DNA of 64,000 nt from Geomonas limicola (GTDB lineage Bacteria; Desulfobacterota; Desulfuromonadia; Geobacterales; Geobacteraceae): contig NZ_BLXZ01000001.1 in the NCBI RefSeq assembly GCF_014193675.1, positions 865,351 to 929,350 on the forward strand. The letters run 5' to 3'. Position numbers and translations under genes: made by a program. The notes under the pieces were generated by a model, which made no database searches, was not told the origin of the DNA, and saw nothing but the letters and a program-made list of their open reading frames with translations. Shown piece by piece: positions 27,088-35,981 of the stretch (position 1 is the first letter of the stretch; each line of letters begins with the position of its first letter).

Positions 27088-28887
27088 TCACCCGGCAGGC
27101 AGCGCCAGGGTAACCGTGGTCCCTTCTCCCGGCACCGAGGCAAAATCGAGCGTACCGCCGTGCTCCTTGACGATACCGGCAGAAACCGAGAGCCCCAACC
27201 CGGTACCGCCGACTTCGCGCTTGGTGGTGAAGAACGGGTCGGTAAGCCGCGGCAGGTCTTCCGCAGCGATCCCTCTCCCCTCGTCCTGCACCGCCAAGAC
27301 CACCAGGTGGTTTGCCGTATCGAACGAGGTGCTGACCACGATGCGTTTCCCCTGCCCTTCCAGCGCCTGGCTCGCATTCACCAGCAGGTTGACCACGACC
27401 TGCTCCACCCGCTGCCGGTTGCCGCGCACCCTGGGGAGGTACTCCGCGTAACAGAGCTCCAGGTGGTGGGTACACTTCACGATGGACTTGTCGACCAGGC
27501 GTACCGCCGCCTGGACCACCGCGTTCAGGTCGAAGAACTCGGACATGTCAGCGGTGTCGGGGCGGGCGAAATCCTTCAGTTCCGAGACGATCCGCTTGAT
27601 GCGCCGGGCAGCGTCCTGCGTCTCGATCAGCATGTGCGGCAACTCCTCGCGCAGCCGGGAGTAGTTGTGGCGGCCCAGGCTGAAGTCCCCGTTTTCCCGG
27701 TAGTATTCCTCAAGTATCGGGAGCGAGCGCCGCAGCGTCTCCTCGAAGCGCTGCAGGTTCAAGAGGATGAGCCCGTTGGGGTTGTTGATCTCGTGGGCCA
27801 CCCCCGCCACCAGGATCCCCAGCGAGGCGAGCTTGTCCGCCTGCACCAGCTTGTCCTGGTGCCTGCGCAACTCCCGCAAGGCCCGCTCTTTCTCCGCCAC
27901 CTCGCGCGCCAGCTCCCGGGTGCGTTCGGCCACCTGCTTTTGCAGGGCACGGGACCAGGCCACGGTACCCACCAGGATCAGGACCAGCGGCAGCGCCACC
28001 AGCGCCACGTAGCGGAAGACCCGCTGCCAGGAAACCGGCTGCGGCTCCAGGACCCCCAGCCAGCGCCCCCGGATCTCCTGGTACTGCCCCGAACGCTTCA
28101 AGACGGCGAGCCCTTCGTTGAACTTGTCCAAAAGCTCCAGGTTCCCCTTCCTGACGGCATAGCCGTAGGACTGGGTGATGATCGGCTGGGCCACCGGAAT
28201 GATCCGCTTGAGCCCCAGTTCCTTTTCCAGGTACTTGCCGGTGAGCTTGGAGACCAGCGCGCAGTCGTGGCGCCCGTCGTTCAAAAGCTTCAGGGCATCG
28301 GTAAGCGTGTCGGTCAGGACCAGCTTGGCACTCGGGTCGAACTTCGCCATGAAGTCCTGCATGATCGAGTCGCGCATGACGATGACCGTCTTGCCGTGCA
28401 GATCCTCCAGCGACCGGATGCGCCGGTCGTCGCGCCTGATCCAGATGGACTGGTACAAAAGGGCATGCGGGGTGGAAAAGTCCACCTCCTGGGTCCGCTC
28501 CGAGGAATAGGCCATCCCCTGGACGATGTCGATCTTGCCGTTGTCCAGCCCCTCGCGCATCTCGCTCCATGGCCCCAGGCGGATGTCGACGTCGAGCCCC
28601 ATAACCTCCGCGATCGCCCGGGTCAGCTCCACGTTGAAACCGGAGGGATTTCCCTGCTTGTCCAGGAACTCGTAGGGGGGGTAGTTGAAGTCCCCACCCA
28701 CCATGACCACCGGCTTGTGGTTGCGCTCGGCAAACGCAGCACCGTTGTCGAAAGCGAGCAGGCAGAGCGCGGCCAGCACCAGGTACAGGAGCGCCCCCGG
28801 CAGCCGGAAGGGGCCCAGACGGCAACATCCGGCGTGACGCCTTCGGGGCGGGAGAAGAGCGGGAGAGAGTAAAGGGGCAAAAGCCAC
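27088..28887 (-). CDS. Sensor histidine kinase with periplasmic solute-binding (SBP_bac_3) domain
   Basis: 599 residues. A basic leader and hydrophobic signal segment (about 30-52) precede an SBP family 3 domain at about 60-285: VGGDFNYPPYEFLDKQGNPS, VELTRAIAEVMG, DIVQGMAYSSERTQEVDFS. A transmembrane helix lies near 293-315, a coiled coil follows, then His365 in GVAHEINNPNG and an ATPase domain (NLLVNASQAL, DEGRGI, GTGLGLSV). SBP3 domains bind amino acids, so it probably reads periplasmic amino-acid levels. The start is GTG 28887 with a weak AGGTG upstream. It is paired with the sigma-54 regulator downstream. Confidence 0.92.
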   Translation of the reverse strand: MAFAPLLSPALLPPRRRHAGCCRLGPFRLPGALLYLVLAALCLLAFDNGAAFAERNHKPVVMVGGDFNYPPYEFLDKQGNPSGFNVELTRAIAEVMGLDVDIRLGPWSEMREGLDNGKIDIVQGMAYSSERTQEVDFSTPHALLYQSIWIRRDDRRIRSLEDLHGKTVIVMRDSIMQDFMAKFDPSAKLVLTDTLTDALKLLNDGRHDCALVSKLTGKYLEKELGLKRIIPVAQPIITQSYGYAVRKGNLELLDKFNEGLAVLKRSGQYQEIRGRWLGVLEPQPVSWQRVFRYVALVALPLVLILVGTVAWSRALQKQVAERTRELAREVAEKERALRELRRHQDKLVQADKLASLGILVAGVAHEINNPNGLILLNLQRFEETLRRSLPILEEYYRENGDFSLGRHNYSRLREELPHMLIETQDAARRIKRIVSELKDFARPDTADMSEFFDLNAVVQAAVRLVDKSIVKCTHHLELCYAEYLPRVRGNRQRVEQVVVNLLVNASQALEGQGKRIVVSTSFDTANHLVVLAVQDEGRGIAAEDLPRLTDPFFTTKREVGGTGLGLSVSAGIVKEHGGTLDFASVPGEGTTVTLALPAG

Positions 28888-29050
28888 GGTGAAGGCACCT
28901 GTAACGGGAGACTCGGACCACGCGTCGGTGCGAAGTCGCGTGAATTTAATGGCATAGAACGCCCGACAAAGTCAACAGAAGTTACCGCACGGCACAGCGC
29001 AAGACCGCGTGCTCATTGGGTGCCCGAGCTCCTTGCACTAAAATATTTTA

Positions 29051-29084
29051 GTTGTTGGCAGTTAAGCTGCGTGGTATCTTTTGC
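29051..29084 (+). promoter_or_regulatory. Promoter-region motif shared with 31107-31140
   Basis: A 34-nt sequence starting GTTGTTGGCA and containing TTAAGC and TGGTAT, about 70 nt before the TPR gene start. It matches 31107-31140 at 25 of 34 positions. It also contains a GG-N10-GC pair (29057-29070), but the second copy does not, so sigma-54 is not the shared explanation. TTGGCA and TATCTT are only 14 nt apart, too short for a standard sigma-70 promoter. Confidence 0.45.
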
Positions 29085-29154
29085 GCGCTGTTGCTGCGAT
29101 TTCGATGCTTTTTTTGGCACCATCCAACCACCATTTTCTGCCAAGGAGACTCGG

Positions 29155-30144
29155 ATGAACCGTTTTTCTGCCGCTGGTTTTGGCTTGACCCTGCTCGCTG
29201 CGGTCTCGGCAACTGCAGCCCCGACCCTCTATACCGGAGAGATCGCGGTCATGCGGGTATCGGGAACCTACTGTGCCTCGGATGTCTACGAGCGCTTGCC
29301 CCAGATCGACCTGGTTTTGGACCGATCCGGAGACGGAACCGTCACCGGCTTCTACTCGATCGAGGGGGTGAAGGTCGGCAAACTGAGCGGCCCCTCCCCT
29401 GACCGGTTGTCGGTCGAGTACCCCATCGCCGACCCGGCCCGCTCCAAGGGACACACGCTGTCGCTTGACCTTGCCAAGGATCCGGTATCGGGGATCTTGC
29501 AGGAAAAGGGGCTGGCGGAGAAGGCGGAAGGGTGCGCCATCGAAGTCGGCGAGGTGCGGCTGTCGCCGGTCCCCGATGAAGACGCGGCGGACTGGTTTAA
29601 GCGCACCGAGAAGAGTTACCAGGCACAGGCGCTCAGCAGTGAAGCCTTAAGCTTCATGAAAAAGGACCAGCCGGCCAAGGCGATTCCCTTGTACCGCGAG
29701 GCACTCGCTCTGGAGGAAGCAGCGCAAGGAGCGGGATCTCCGCTCTCCATCCTCTACGTCGACCAGTTGGCCAACGCCTACGGGAAAAGCCGCCAGCCGG
29801 ACCAGGGGATAGCCCTCCTCGAACCGCGGGTGGAGCAGTCCCAGGACCCGGAAAAGCGCTTCTACTCCGAGGCCCTGGCCCGGTTGCTCCAGATGAAAGG
29901 GGCCACCTTCTCTCGCGAGGGGCGCTACAGCGAAGCGCTGCCGGTGTACCGAAGAGCAATGACCCTGGATCCCTCGGAAAGCGACTACCCCGCGGGGCTG
30001 GCCCGGACCCTCATCAAGCTGAACCGCATCGAGGAGGCCGCGGCCCTGCTCGACGAAGTCACCCCTCTTTTTACCGAGGAAAACGACCGCGAAGAACTGA
30101 ACCGGGTCCGTCGCGAACTCAAGGCGGCAAAAAAGAAACCGTAG
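29155..30144 (+). CDS. Secreted TPR-repeat protein
   Basis: 329 residues with a signal peptide (MNRFSAAGFGLTLLAAVSATAA). An N-terminal beta-rich domain (about 25-145, two Cys) of unknown type precedes TPR-like helical repeats from about 155 to the end, such as KAIPLYREALALEEAA and SEALPVYRRAMTLDPS. The start ATG 29155 has AAGGAG upstream at about 7 nt; a longer frame from 29020 has no support. Probably a periplasmic scaffold; no specific function can be assigned. Confidence 0.8.
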   Translation: MNRFSAAGFGLTLLAAVSATAAPTLYTGEIAVMRVSGTYCASDVYERLPQIDLVLDRSGDGTVTGFYSIEGVKVGKLSGPSPDRLSVEYPIADPARSKGHTLSLDLAKDPVSGILQEKGLAEKAEGCAIEVGEVRLSPVPDEDAADWFKRTEKSYQAQALSSEALSFMKKDQPAKAIPLYREALALEEAAQGAGSPLSILYVDQLANAYGKSRQPDQGIALLEPRVEQSQDPEKRFYSEALARLLQMKGATFSREGRYSEALPVYRRAMTLDPSESDYPAGLARTLIKLNRIEEAAALLDEVTPLFTEENDREELNRVRRELKAAKKKP

Positions 30145-30261
30145 TGCCTCCCCCCCGCCCGCCGTTACCGGGCTGGAGCATCGTTTTGAGACAGACTTGC
30201 CGCCGCTCCTGTGCTATGCTGCGCGGCCGTTACTGCCACGACCTGGATGAGGGAAAGAGCT

Positions 30262-30984
30262 ATGAGCGCCAGCAGCGGACCGATCGAACAACTCCTTGAG
30301 TTGGTCAAAGAACAACAGGCTTTTTTGGAGATGTTTGCACGTTCCTGGGTGAGCGACTACCGCGCCAACGACGGCTCGATCTTCTGCGCCAAGGGATGCC
30401 GCAACTGCTGCAGCCTCGCGGTACATACCGGATTCGCCGAGGCCTTGGCGATCGCGAGTTCCCTTAGCGACGAGCTCAAACAGGCGGTCAGCAGGTACGC
30501 GGCAAAGCTCAAGGGGGTGGTCGGTTCGGTACGGGAGCTTCCCGACTATCTGCGTCTGCACCGCGGGGAGATGGGGTTTTGTCCGCTCCTCGACCCTTCG
30601 GGCGCCTGCAGCGTCTACCCGGTGCGTCCCCTCACCTGCCGTTCGCTCATCTCGACCAAGGAGAGTTGCTGGTGCGGCACCGACTTTGCGACGCTTCCCG
30701 CAGCCGAGCGCGAGAGCTATCTGGCCAGCCTGGACCGCCAGGTGGTCAGTTATCCCAGCCACTACATCGCCGTGCTCCAGGATACCGCGCAGGAACTCGA
30801 GGCGGTGGAGACCCGGAGAATGCGCGATCTCTTCGGCTTCTCGCTCTACGGGAACCTCGGGGTGCTGCTTGAGCTCATCTGCCAGCACCGCCTGGCCGAG
30901 GCCTGCCTGGACGGTCGTTCCTCGGCGGAAGCCGTCATTGACGCGGCAGGCTTCCAGCACCCGCTCTTGCTGACTCTCGCCTGA
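30262..30984 (+). CDS. YkgJ-type cysteine-cluster protein
   Basis: 240 residues. The pattern CAKGCRNCC, then FCPLLDPSGACSVYPVRPLTCR and CWCG is that of the CxxCxxCC/YkgJ family, which probably binds a Zn or Fe-S centre; function is not established. Here the first motif reads C-x3-C-x2-CC. ATG 30262 with GAGGG upstream is preferred to upstream in-frame starts. The C-terminal helical part has no cysteine motif. Confidence 0.8.
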   Translation: MSASSGPIEQLLELVKEQQAFLEMFARSWVSDYRANDGSIFCAKGCRNCCSLAVHTGFAEALAIASSLSDELKQAVSRYAAKLKGVVGSVRELPDYLRLHRGEMGFCPLLDPSGACSVYPVRPLTCRSLISTKESCWCGTDFATLPAAERESYLASLDRQVVSYPSHYIAVLQDTAQELEAVETRRMRDLFGFSLYGNLGVLLELICQHRLAEACLDGRSSAEAVIDAAGFQHPLLLTLA

Positions 30985-31106
30985 TAGCGCGCCCTGCGCT
31001 CCGGCCGGTTTGAGGCGCAGCGTCGCCGGCCGTTTTAGCGCCCTTTGCCCTGCCCCTTCAAGGCGTTGCCTCGTCGTGCCGCCCCCGGAAAAAGCACGAC
31101 ATTTGC

Positions 31107-31140
31107 GTTGTTGACACCTAAGCCACATGGTATTCTTCGC
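31107..31140 (+). promoter_or_regulatory. Second copy of the shared promoter-region motif
   Basis: Begins GTTGTTGACA and contains CTAAGC and TGGTAT; see 29051-29084. It lies about 65-98 nt before the start of the SnoaL-like gene. TTGACA and TATTCT are present at 14-nt spacing. Confidence 0.45.
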
Positions 31141-31204
31141 AGAGTCGCCGCACCTGTGGCGCGACCTGCCATACTGCCTGCCCACGCATCCCCCGGGAGG
31201 AACC

Positions 31205-31678
31205 ATGCTCGAATTGGTACAGACTCCGGTAACCGGCAAAGAGGACCCCAGCGAGCTCACCCCTCAGCTGGCGGCGCTGTCCGAGTTCTACAGAGCTCTC
31301 AACAACCGCGACCTCGAGCTTATGTCGCACAACTGGCTTCAGGGGGAGCAGGCAGCGATGGACAACCCCCTCGGCGGGATCAGGCGCGGCTGGGAAGAGA
31401 TCAAAACGGTATACCAGCGCCTGTTCGCCAGCCCTTCCGAGTACTGGTTCGAGTTCTACGACTACAGCCTGCACGAGCAGGACTCGCTCTTCTACGTGGT
31501 GGGGCGCGAGCGCGGCCAGTTCACCGCGGCCGGGATTTCGCTCGACATGGCGATCAGGACGACCAGGATCTTCACCTTTGCGCAGGGGCAATGGCGGCAG
31601 GTCCATCACCACGGCTCGATCGAGGACCCGGAACTGCTCCAGCGCTACCAGCAGGCCGTGCGGGGAAACCACCCGTGA
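31205..31678 (+). CDS. SnoaL-like (NTF2-fold) protein
   Basis: 157 residues. LSEFYRALNNRDLELMSHNW, followed by GWEEIKTVYQRLF and RTTRIFTFAQGQWRQVHHHGS, fits the SnoaL-3/NTF2-like family with a short ketosteroid-isomerase-type fold. The activity of such stand-alone proteins is usually unknown. ATG 31205 has GGGAGG 4 nt upstream. It is followed 40 nt later by a membrane protein gene. Confidence 0.75.
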   Translation: MLELVQTPVTGKEDPSELTPQLAALSEFYRALNNRDLELMSHNWLQGEQAAMDNPLGGIRRGWEEIKTVYQRLFASPSEYWFEFYDYSLHEQDSLFYVVGRERGQFTAAGISLDMAIRTTRIFTFAQGQWRQVHHHGSIEDPELLQRYQQAVRGNHP

Positions 31679-31718
31679 CAGGGTGTTCCCGGAAAAGAGC
31701 TGCAGTTTGGGGGCGAAG

Positions 31719-32399
31719 ATGACGGCTAACGACAGCCCAGGAAATCGGGATGCCGCTTCGGGGCGCAGGCACTCGCGCTGGCCGGCGCTCTTTGCGCTTT
31801 TGGCCCTGGGAGGGCTCTACGCGGCGCTCCCCCCCTCTTTGGTCCTCGGCGGCCCGCGCTGGCTTCTTTTGCTGCTCATCTCGCTCTTGTTGATCCCGAT
31901 GCTCATCTCGCACTTCCGTGGGGACCACATCACGAACCAGGTGCTCGGCTACGTCCTCAACAGCCTGGTGACCCTGGCCATGATCATCTCGCTCGCCCTT
32001 TTGATCCTGGCCCTCCCCGCCCACCTCGAGAAACCGCAGGAACTGCTCAGGTCCGCCGCGGCGCTCTGGCTCTCCAACATCCTGGTCTTCGCCTCGTGGT
32101 ACTGGCGACTCGACGCCGGCGGTCCGCACAAGCGGGCGCAGCGCGGGGACCACGCCAGCGGTGCATTTCTGTTCCCCCAGATGACCCTCCCCCCCGAGAA
32201 GAAGCATGCGGCCGGGTTCCAGGAGTGGAGCCCCAACTTCGTCGATTACCTCTTTCTGGCCTTCAATACCTCGACCGCCTTCTCGCCTACCGACGTGCCG
32301 GTGCTCTCCCGCTGGGCGAAGCTTCTCATGATGCTGCAGTCGATCATTTCGCTGTTGGTCATCGCCCTGCTCGCTGCCCGGGCCGTCAACATCCTGTAG
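31719..32399 (+). CDS. DUF1345-like integral membrane protein
   Basis: 226 residues with about five to six transmembrane helices. The C-terminal part FVDYLFLAFNTSTAFSPTDV plus LMMLQSIISLLVIALLAARAVNIL is like the DUF1345 group of membrane proteins, which resembles ion-channel pore regions. The start is ATG 31719 with GGGGG upstream; a longer open frame from 31578 overlaps the SnoaL-like gene and is not used. Function unknown. Confidence 0.75.
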   Translation: MTANDSPGNRDAASGRRHSRWPALFALLALGGLYAALPPSLVLGGPRWLLLLLISLLLIPMLISHFRGDHITNQVLGYVLNSLVTLAMIISLALLILALPAHLEKPQELLRSAAALWLSNILVFASWYWRLDAGGPHKRAQRGDHASGAFLFPQMTLPPEKKHAAGFQEWSPNFVDYLFLAFNTSTAFSPTDVPVLSRWAKLLMMLQSIISLLVIALLAARAVNIL

Positions 32400-32809
32400 T
32401 ACGCCGCCGTCGGATTTGGGGGCCGAAATCGTGCCCCACCGGGCCCGCCCTCGCGACCTGCCGCCATGCGGCGGAACTGCCTTGGAGGGCCGCAGCTAAC
32501 CTCTCTCAGTATCGAGAGTTTGCCTCATTCCGCAGAGGTTTTCTGTCTCATCCTCCCCCCGGTGACCTTCCTTTTACATCATGTCCTCCTGCTTTCACAC
32601 ACTGGTGCACGCTCAATCATGAGCCGTTCGGGTACTTTGTCATTTAAATGGTACAATTAATATGGTATACACAATACCGTCACACAGTACTACCCCCACT
32701 GACCGACAACTCCGACAACTTCAAGAGGAAAAGGAAGAGCCACAAGGTAGCCACGCTATGACAGCAGCCCGAGGGACCGTTTCCTGCCTCCCCTCGAAAG
32801 GAGCCTGCA
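32400..32809. other. Intergenic region, 410 nt
   Basis: AT content rises around 32620-32690. TTGTCA near 32638 and TATGGT near 32662 could form a promoter with 18-nt spacing. No credible gene is seen. Confidence 0.4.
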
Positions 32810-33151
32810 GTGGTCTGGAAAATTTACTCGTGGGTTTTTACCGGAATTCTCACCCTGTCCTATGCCTCCATGCCGCCCGAAGCGGTCTCCTCACGCGAAC
32901 TCATTGACATCCCCATCTCGACCATCTCTCTGGTCGGACTCTTCTGCTTCGCCTTCAAGCGGCGCATCGGAGCGCGCACCTTCTGGCAGTTCTGGCTCTT
33001 CACCGCAATATCCTGGGACCTCATCTACAACTTTTTGCTGACAACGCATGCTGCGGTGACGCTGACCAAGGTGGCGATCGGCGCCCTGATCTTCGTTCCT
33101 CAATACGTGGCGCTCTACAAGTACTCCTTTCAGCCACAGCCGGCAGAGTAA
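32810..33151 (+). CDS. Small membrane protein of unknown function, 113 aa
   Basis: Not recognised. It has about three hydrophobic segments (8-25, 36-52, 62-100), with basic residues at both ends of the second. The start is GTG 32810 with AAAGGAG 6 nt upstream. The size and layout suggest a three- or four-helix inner-membrane protein. It stands alone between two noncoding gaps. Confidence 0.6.
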   Translation: MVWKIYSWVFTGILTLSYASMPPEAVSSRELIDIPISTISLVGLFCFAFKRRIGARTFWQFWLFTAISWDLIYNFLLTTHAAVTLTKVAIGALIFVPQYVALYKYSFQPQPAE

Positions 33152-33384
33152 CACCTGGAGCACCCGCGGCCTCACTACTTCCTCACACATCGTCTCGATC
33201 ACCTGGTGAGTCATGCTCTCCTGCGTGCTGGCGCAGTGCATCTTGTGTCAGTGGACAGCTGGCTTCACCGTCGATGCCATGCCATGAAATTTCCACCTTA
33301 CCGTTAGCAAGCCTTTCCTGATTTAAACCTCCCTGTTTTCCTCTCAACATGTCATCAAAATCTCACATCCATGATCCACCCAGC

Positions 33385-33412
33385 TTGTGTAGTGGTAGAA
33401 AGCCTGTATAAT
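33385..33412 (+). promoter_or_regulatory. Sigma-70-type promoter before the cytidylate-kinase-like gene
   Basis: TTGTGT, 16 nt, perfect TATAAT (33407-33412), about 105 nt before the start codon. The rest of the 33152-33517 gap shows no gene. Confidence 0.6.
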
Positions 33413-33517
33413 CTGGTCCCAATACTTCTCTAAGAGAGAAGCTGGCAAATATCAACTGACACAAGCTTCCTTCACAGCCATGGCTAGTTAAGCCCTTACC
33501 GTCACCAGAGGAACCAC

Positions 33518-34228
33518 ATGCCTGACAACCTGTTCATACCATCAGTTGATCTGAGAATAGGGTCCTTAGAGGAGTACAACCGAAAGCAGAAAGAGAAAGC
33601 GGCTCACGACTTCAAGCGGCCCAAGGCACTCCCCTGCATCACCATTTCGCGCGAGTACGGTTGTACCGGCTATCCTGCCGCCGAGGCGCTTTTGGAGATC
33701 ATGACGCAAAGGACCGGCGAACAATGGGTCATGATCGACAAGGACATCCTCGACGTAGTGGCGACCCGCCACAACCTCTCCACCGATATCCTGCAGACCC
33801 TCGGTGAAGACAACCGCATCCTGGACGAGTTCCTGGCTACCTTCTCGCCCCGCTGGAAAAGCAACTACGACTACTTCAAGCCGCTGGCAAGCCACATTGT
33901 CGCGCTCGCCGAACAGGGGAACGTGATCATCGTGGAGATGGGTGGAGCGGTCATCACCCGGCACATCGAGGACTCCTTCCATTTCCGGCTCTACGGCTCC
34001 GAAGCCTTCCGCATCAACTCCATAGCCACCCGGCTCCAGATGGACCGGGAAGAGGCGGAGAAGCTGATGCGCCACCGTCAGAAAGTACGCGACAAGTTCA
34101 GCAGGGACTTCCTCAATCACGACAACGGAGACCCCCAGCTCTACGACCTGCAATTCAACAACGACCGCTGCACGCCTGAAGTCATTGCCGCAACCATTGC
34201 CGATTTCGTGCTGCGCAGGCTTCAGTAA
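33518..34228 (+). CDS. Cytidylate kinase-like family protein
   Basis: 236 residues. PCITISREYGCTGYPAAEAL is the N-terminal nucleotide-binding segment of the cytidylate-kinase-like family, but the usual GSGGxxI P-loop is replaced by GCTGYPAA. Later parts keep the family look: VIIVEMGGAVITRHI and FHFRLYGSEAFRINSIA, then MDREEAEKLMRHRQKVRDKF. It may bind another ligand or use a changed loop. AGAGGA lies 5-6 nt before ATG. Confidence 0.75.
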   Translation: MPDNLFIPSVDLRIGSLEEYNRKQKEKAAHDFKRPKALPCITISREYGCTGYPAAEALLEIMTQRTGEQWVMIDKDILDVVATRHNLSTDILQTLGEDNRILDEFLATFSPRWKSNYDYFKPLASHIVALAEQGNVIIVEMGGAVITRHIEDSFHFRLYGSEAFRINSIATRLQMDREEAEKLMRHRQKVRDKFSRDFLNHDNGDPQLYDLQFNNDRCTPEVIAATIADFVLRRLQ

Positions 34229-34276
34229 CAACTGGACCGGACTGGGAGCGTTGCCAGTCGGTCAGGAGAAGAGACT

Positions 34277-34765
34277 ATGAGGATAGTGCGTTTCGTCAAG
34301 ATAGTTGCAGTGGCCTTTGGCACCGCGTTGGCTCTGTACGGCTGCGGTGGTGGCGGTGGCGGGAAAAGTGCTGCGCCTACCCCAAGCGACAGTGTCGCAT
34401 TCACCAACGGGGCAAGCATGAGCCTCATCCCCGCAGGTAGAGGCAATTACCAGATCCAGGGGAGCGGCTTCCAGAACATCCTCGGGATCAGTATCGTCAT
34501 CGATTACCCGACCGCTCGCATGTCCTCGCCCGCCATCACCGTCGGCAACTTCTTTACGCAAGCCATCTCCTTCTCCAACGTCTCCACCGCGGGGGTCGCC
34601 AGGCTGGCGATCGTCGGCACCACGCCGGTGAGCGGCACCGGAACCATCGGCTCCATCAGATTCGCCAACTTCAGCGGGACGCGGGGACCGACCTTTGGCT
34701 CGGTAACCCTCGCCGACAGCCTCTTCCGCCAGTACAGCACCCATGGATTGGGGCCCCAGCCCTGA
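34277..34765 (+). CDS. Lipoprotein with cohesin-like beta domain
   Basis: 162 residues. The signal peptide ends in a lipobox LYGC near residue 23, followed by six glycines, so the mature protein should be lipid-anchored. The remainder is beta-rich; SIVIDYPTARMSSPAI and a TIGSIRFANFSG-type ending resemble cohesin-like domains. No binding partner is apparent. It sits between the kinase-like and ferritin-like genes on the same strand. Confidence 0.65.
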   Translation: MRIVRFVKIVAVAFGTALALYGCGGGGGGKSAAPTPSDSVAFTNGASMSLIPAGRGNYQIQGSGFQNILGISIVIDYPTARMSSPAITVGNFFTQAISFSNVSTAGVARLAIVGTTPVSGTGTIGSIRFANFSGTRGPTFGSVTLADSLFRQYSTHGLGPQP

Positions 34766-34930
34766 CCGTGGTGCCTGCCTCGGGTCCCTGATGAGCTGGA
34801 ACCCGAAGCATCGGTTGAAAACGAAGGTTCATATGGTACAACTGCCAACGTGTTAGCCAGCCCGGACCCAAGGCCCGCAAGCCAGCACCAACCAAGCGAA
34901 TGAATTCCAGCCGAAAAGGAGGAAGAGACT

Positions 34931-35434
34931 GTGGGATCTAAGGGACGTGAAATCATCGGTATGGACGTCGAGGAGCTCTTGACGCTGTTGAACAAGGCGT
35001 TTTGCGACGAGTGGCTGGCCTACTACCAGTACTGGCTGGGCGCCAAGCTGGTCAAGGGGCCGATGAAGGATGCCGTCGGTGCCGAGCTCCTGCAGCACGC
35101 AACCGAGGAGCTGGGGCATGCCGACCTGGTCGCCCTGCGCATCATCCAGCTGGGCGGAACCCCGGTGACCAAGCCCGCCGAGTGGTACCAGCACAGCAAC
35201 TGCGGCTACGACGCGCCGGACGACCCGTTCGTAAAGACCCTTCTGGAACAGAACATCAAGGGCGAGCAGTGCGCCATCGGCGTCTACAAGCGGCTCATGG
35301 ACATCACCCGCGAGAAGGACCCCATCACCTACAACATGGTGCTCACCATCCTGCAGCAGGAAGTGGAGCACGAAGAGGACCTGCAGGCCCTTTTGGAAGA
35401 TTACGAGTTGATGGTGAAGATGATGAAGGAATAG
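34931..35434 (+). CDS. Ferritin-like / Dps-type protein
   Basis: 167 residues forming a four-helix bundle. Likely metal ligands appear in DEWLAYYQYW, ATEELGHADL (ExxH), KGEQCAIGVY and QEVEHEEDLQ (ExxH). It resembles bacterioferritin-like DPS proteins that store iron or protect from peroxide. The start is GTG 34931 with AAGGAGG 8 nt upstream. A strong terminator follows. Confidence 0.82.
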   Translation: MGSKGREIIGMDVEELLTLLNKAFCDEWLAYYQYWLGAKLVKGPMKDAVGAELLQHATEELGHADLVALRIIQLGGTPVTKPAEWYQHSNCGYDAPDDPFVKTLLEQNIKGEQCAIGVYKRLMDITREKDPITYNMVLTILQQEVEHEEDLQALLEDYELMVKMMKE

Positions 35435-35472
35435 GCGCACCCCGACAACCCCGGGACCCGCCCTGACAGACC

Positions 35473-35519
35473 AGGGGCGGCTGGAGCAGCGATTCCCATC
35501 CGCTCCGGCCGCCCCTTTT
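35473..35519 (+). terminator. Terminator after the ferritin-like gene
   Basis: A 15-bp stem (35473-35487 with 35502-35516, one G-T pair), 14-nt loop and TTTT. Confidence 0.85.
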
Positions 35520-35653
35520 CATTACGATTAGCCCTTCCTTATCTCCCCTCAAGAAAATTCCTCTCTTAACAGGATTTAAACATAAAAAGAGTGATTCCGA
35601 ACTGATTTCGTGCTAGTTTCCCCGCGTCAAAAGGTCGTTTGGTGAACGTATAC

Positions 35654-35696
35654 GCCGAACGTGTGTCACAGCAGGGAAACGACACACAGTTTCGGC
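35654..35696. other. Long hairpin in the leader region of the porin gene
   Basis: Left arm GCCGAACGTGTGTC (35654-35667), 13-nt loop, right arm GACACACAGTTTCGGC (35681-35696), paired almost completely. No T-run follows, so it is not a simple terminator. It lies in a 547-nt gap without a credible gene, about 290 nt before the porin gene. Confidence 0.5.
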
Positions 35697-35981
35697 ATTG
35701 CAGAGCTTGTTATGAGTGCCTTTGGATGCAGGATCGATTGTTTCATCCTTCCCCGATGTCAGGCAAGCTGCAGCACCGAGTTCCACACACCTTTCAGGCA
35801 ACCTCGACTTAAATCACTAAAGCCATTTTCCAGTACCAGACAGGGAGCTTTTTCAGCGGGAGTACTCCGTTCGCCTTGTGGCTTAAGCGTCGCAGGGTGA
35901 GCCGCTCCTCGGGACGGTGGCTGCGGCCGGCACGTTTCACCTACCATCAGGTAGTCAGCTTGATTCAAAGGAGAGTACAAG

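Noticed and set aside
35870..35893. GG-N10-GC pair before the porin gene as sigma-54 promoter
   Set aside because: The spacing fits, but the -12 reads TCGC rather than TTGC, and no sigma-54 activator is near.
35880..35981. c-di-GMP riboswitch before the porin gene
   Set aside because: I compared it with the GEMM consensus and the core elements (the GCA-AAG and GGTAG/TTACC parts) do not line up.
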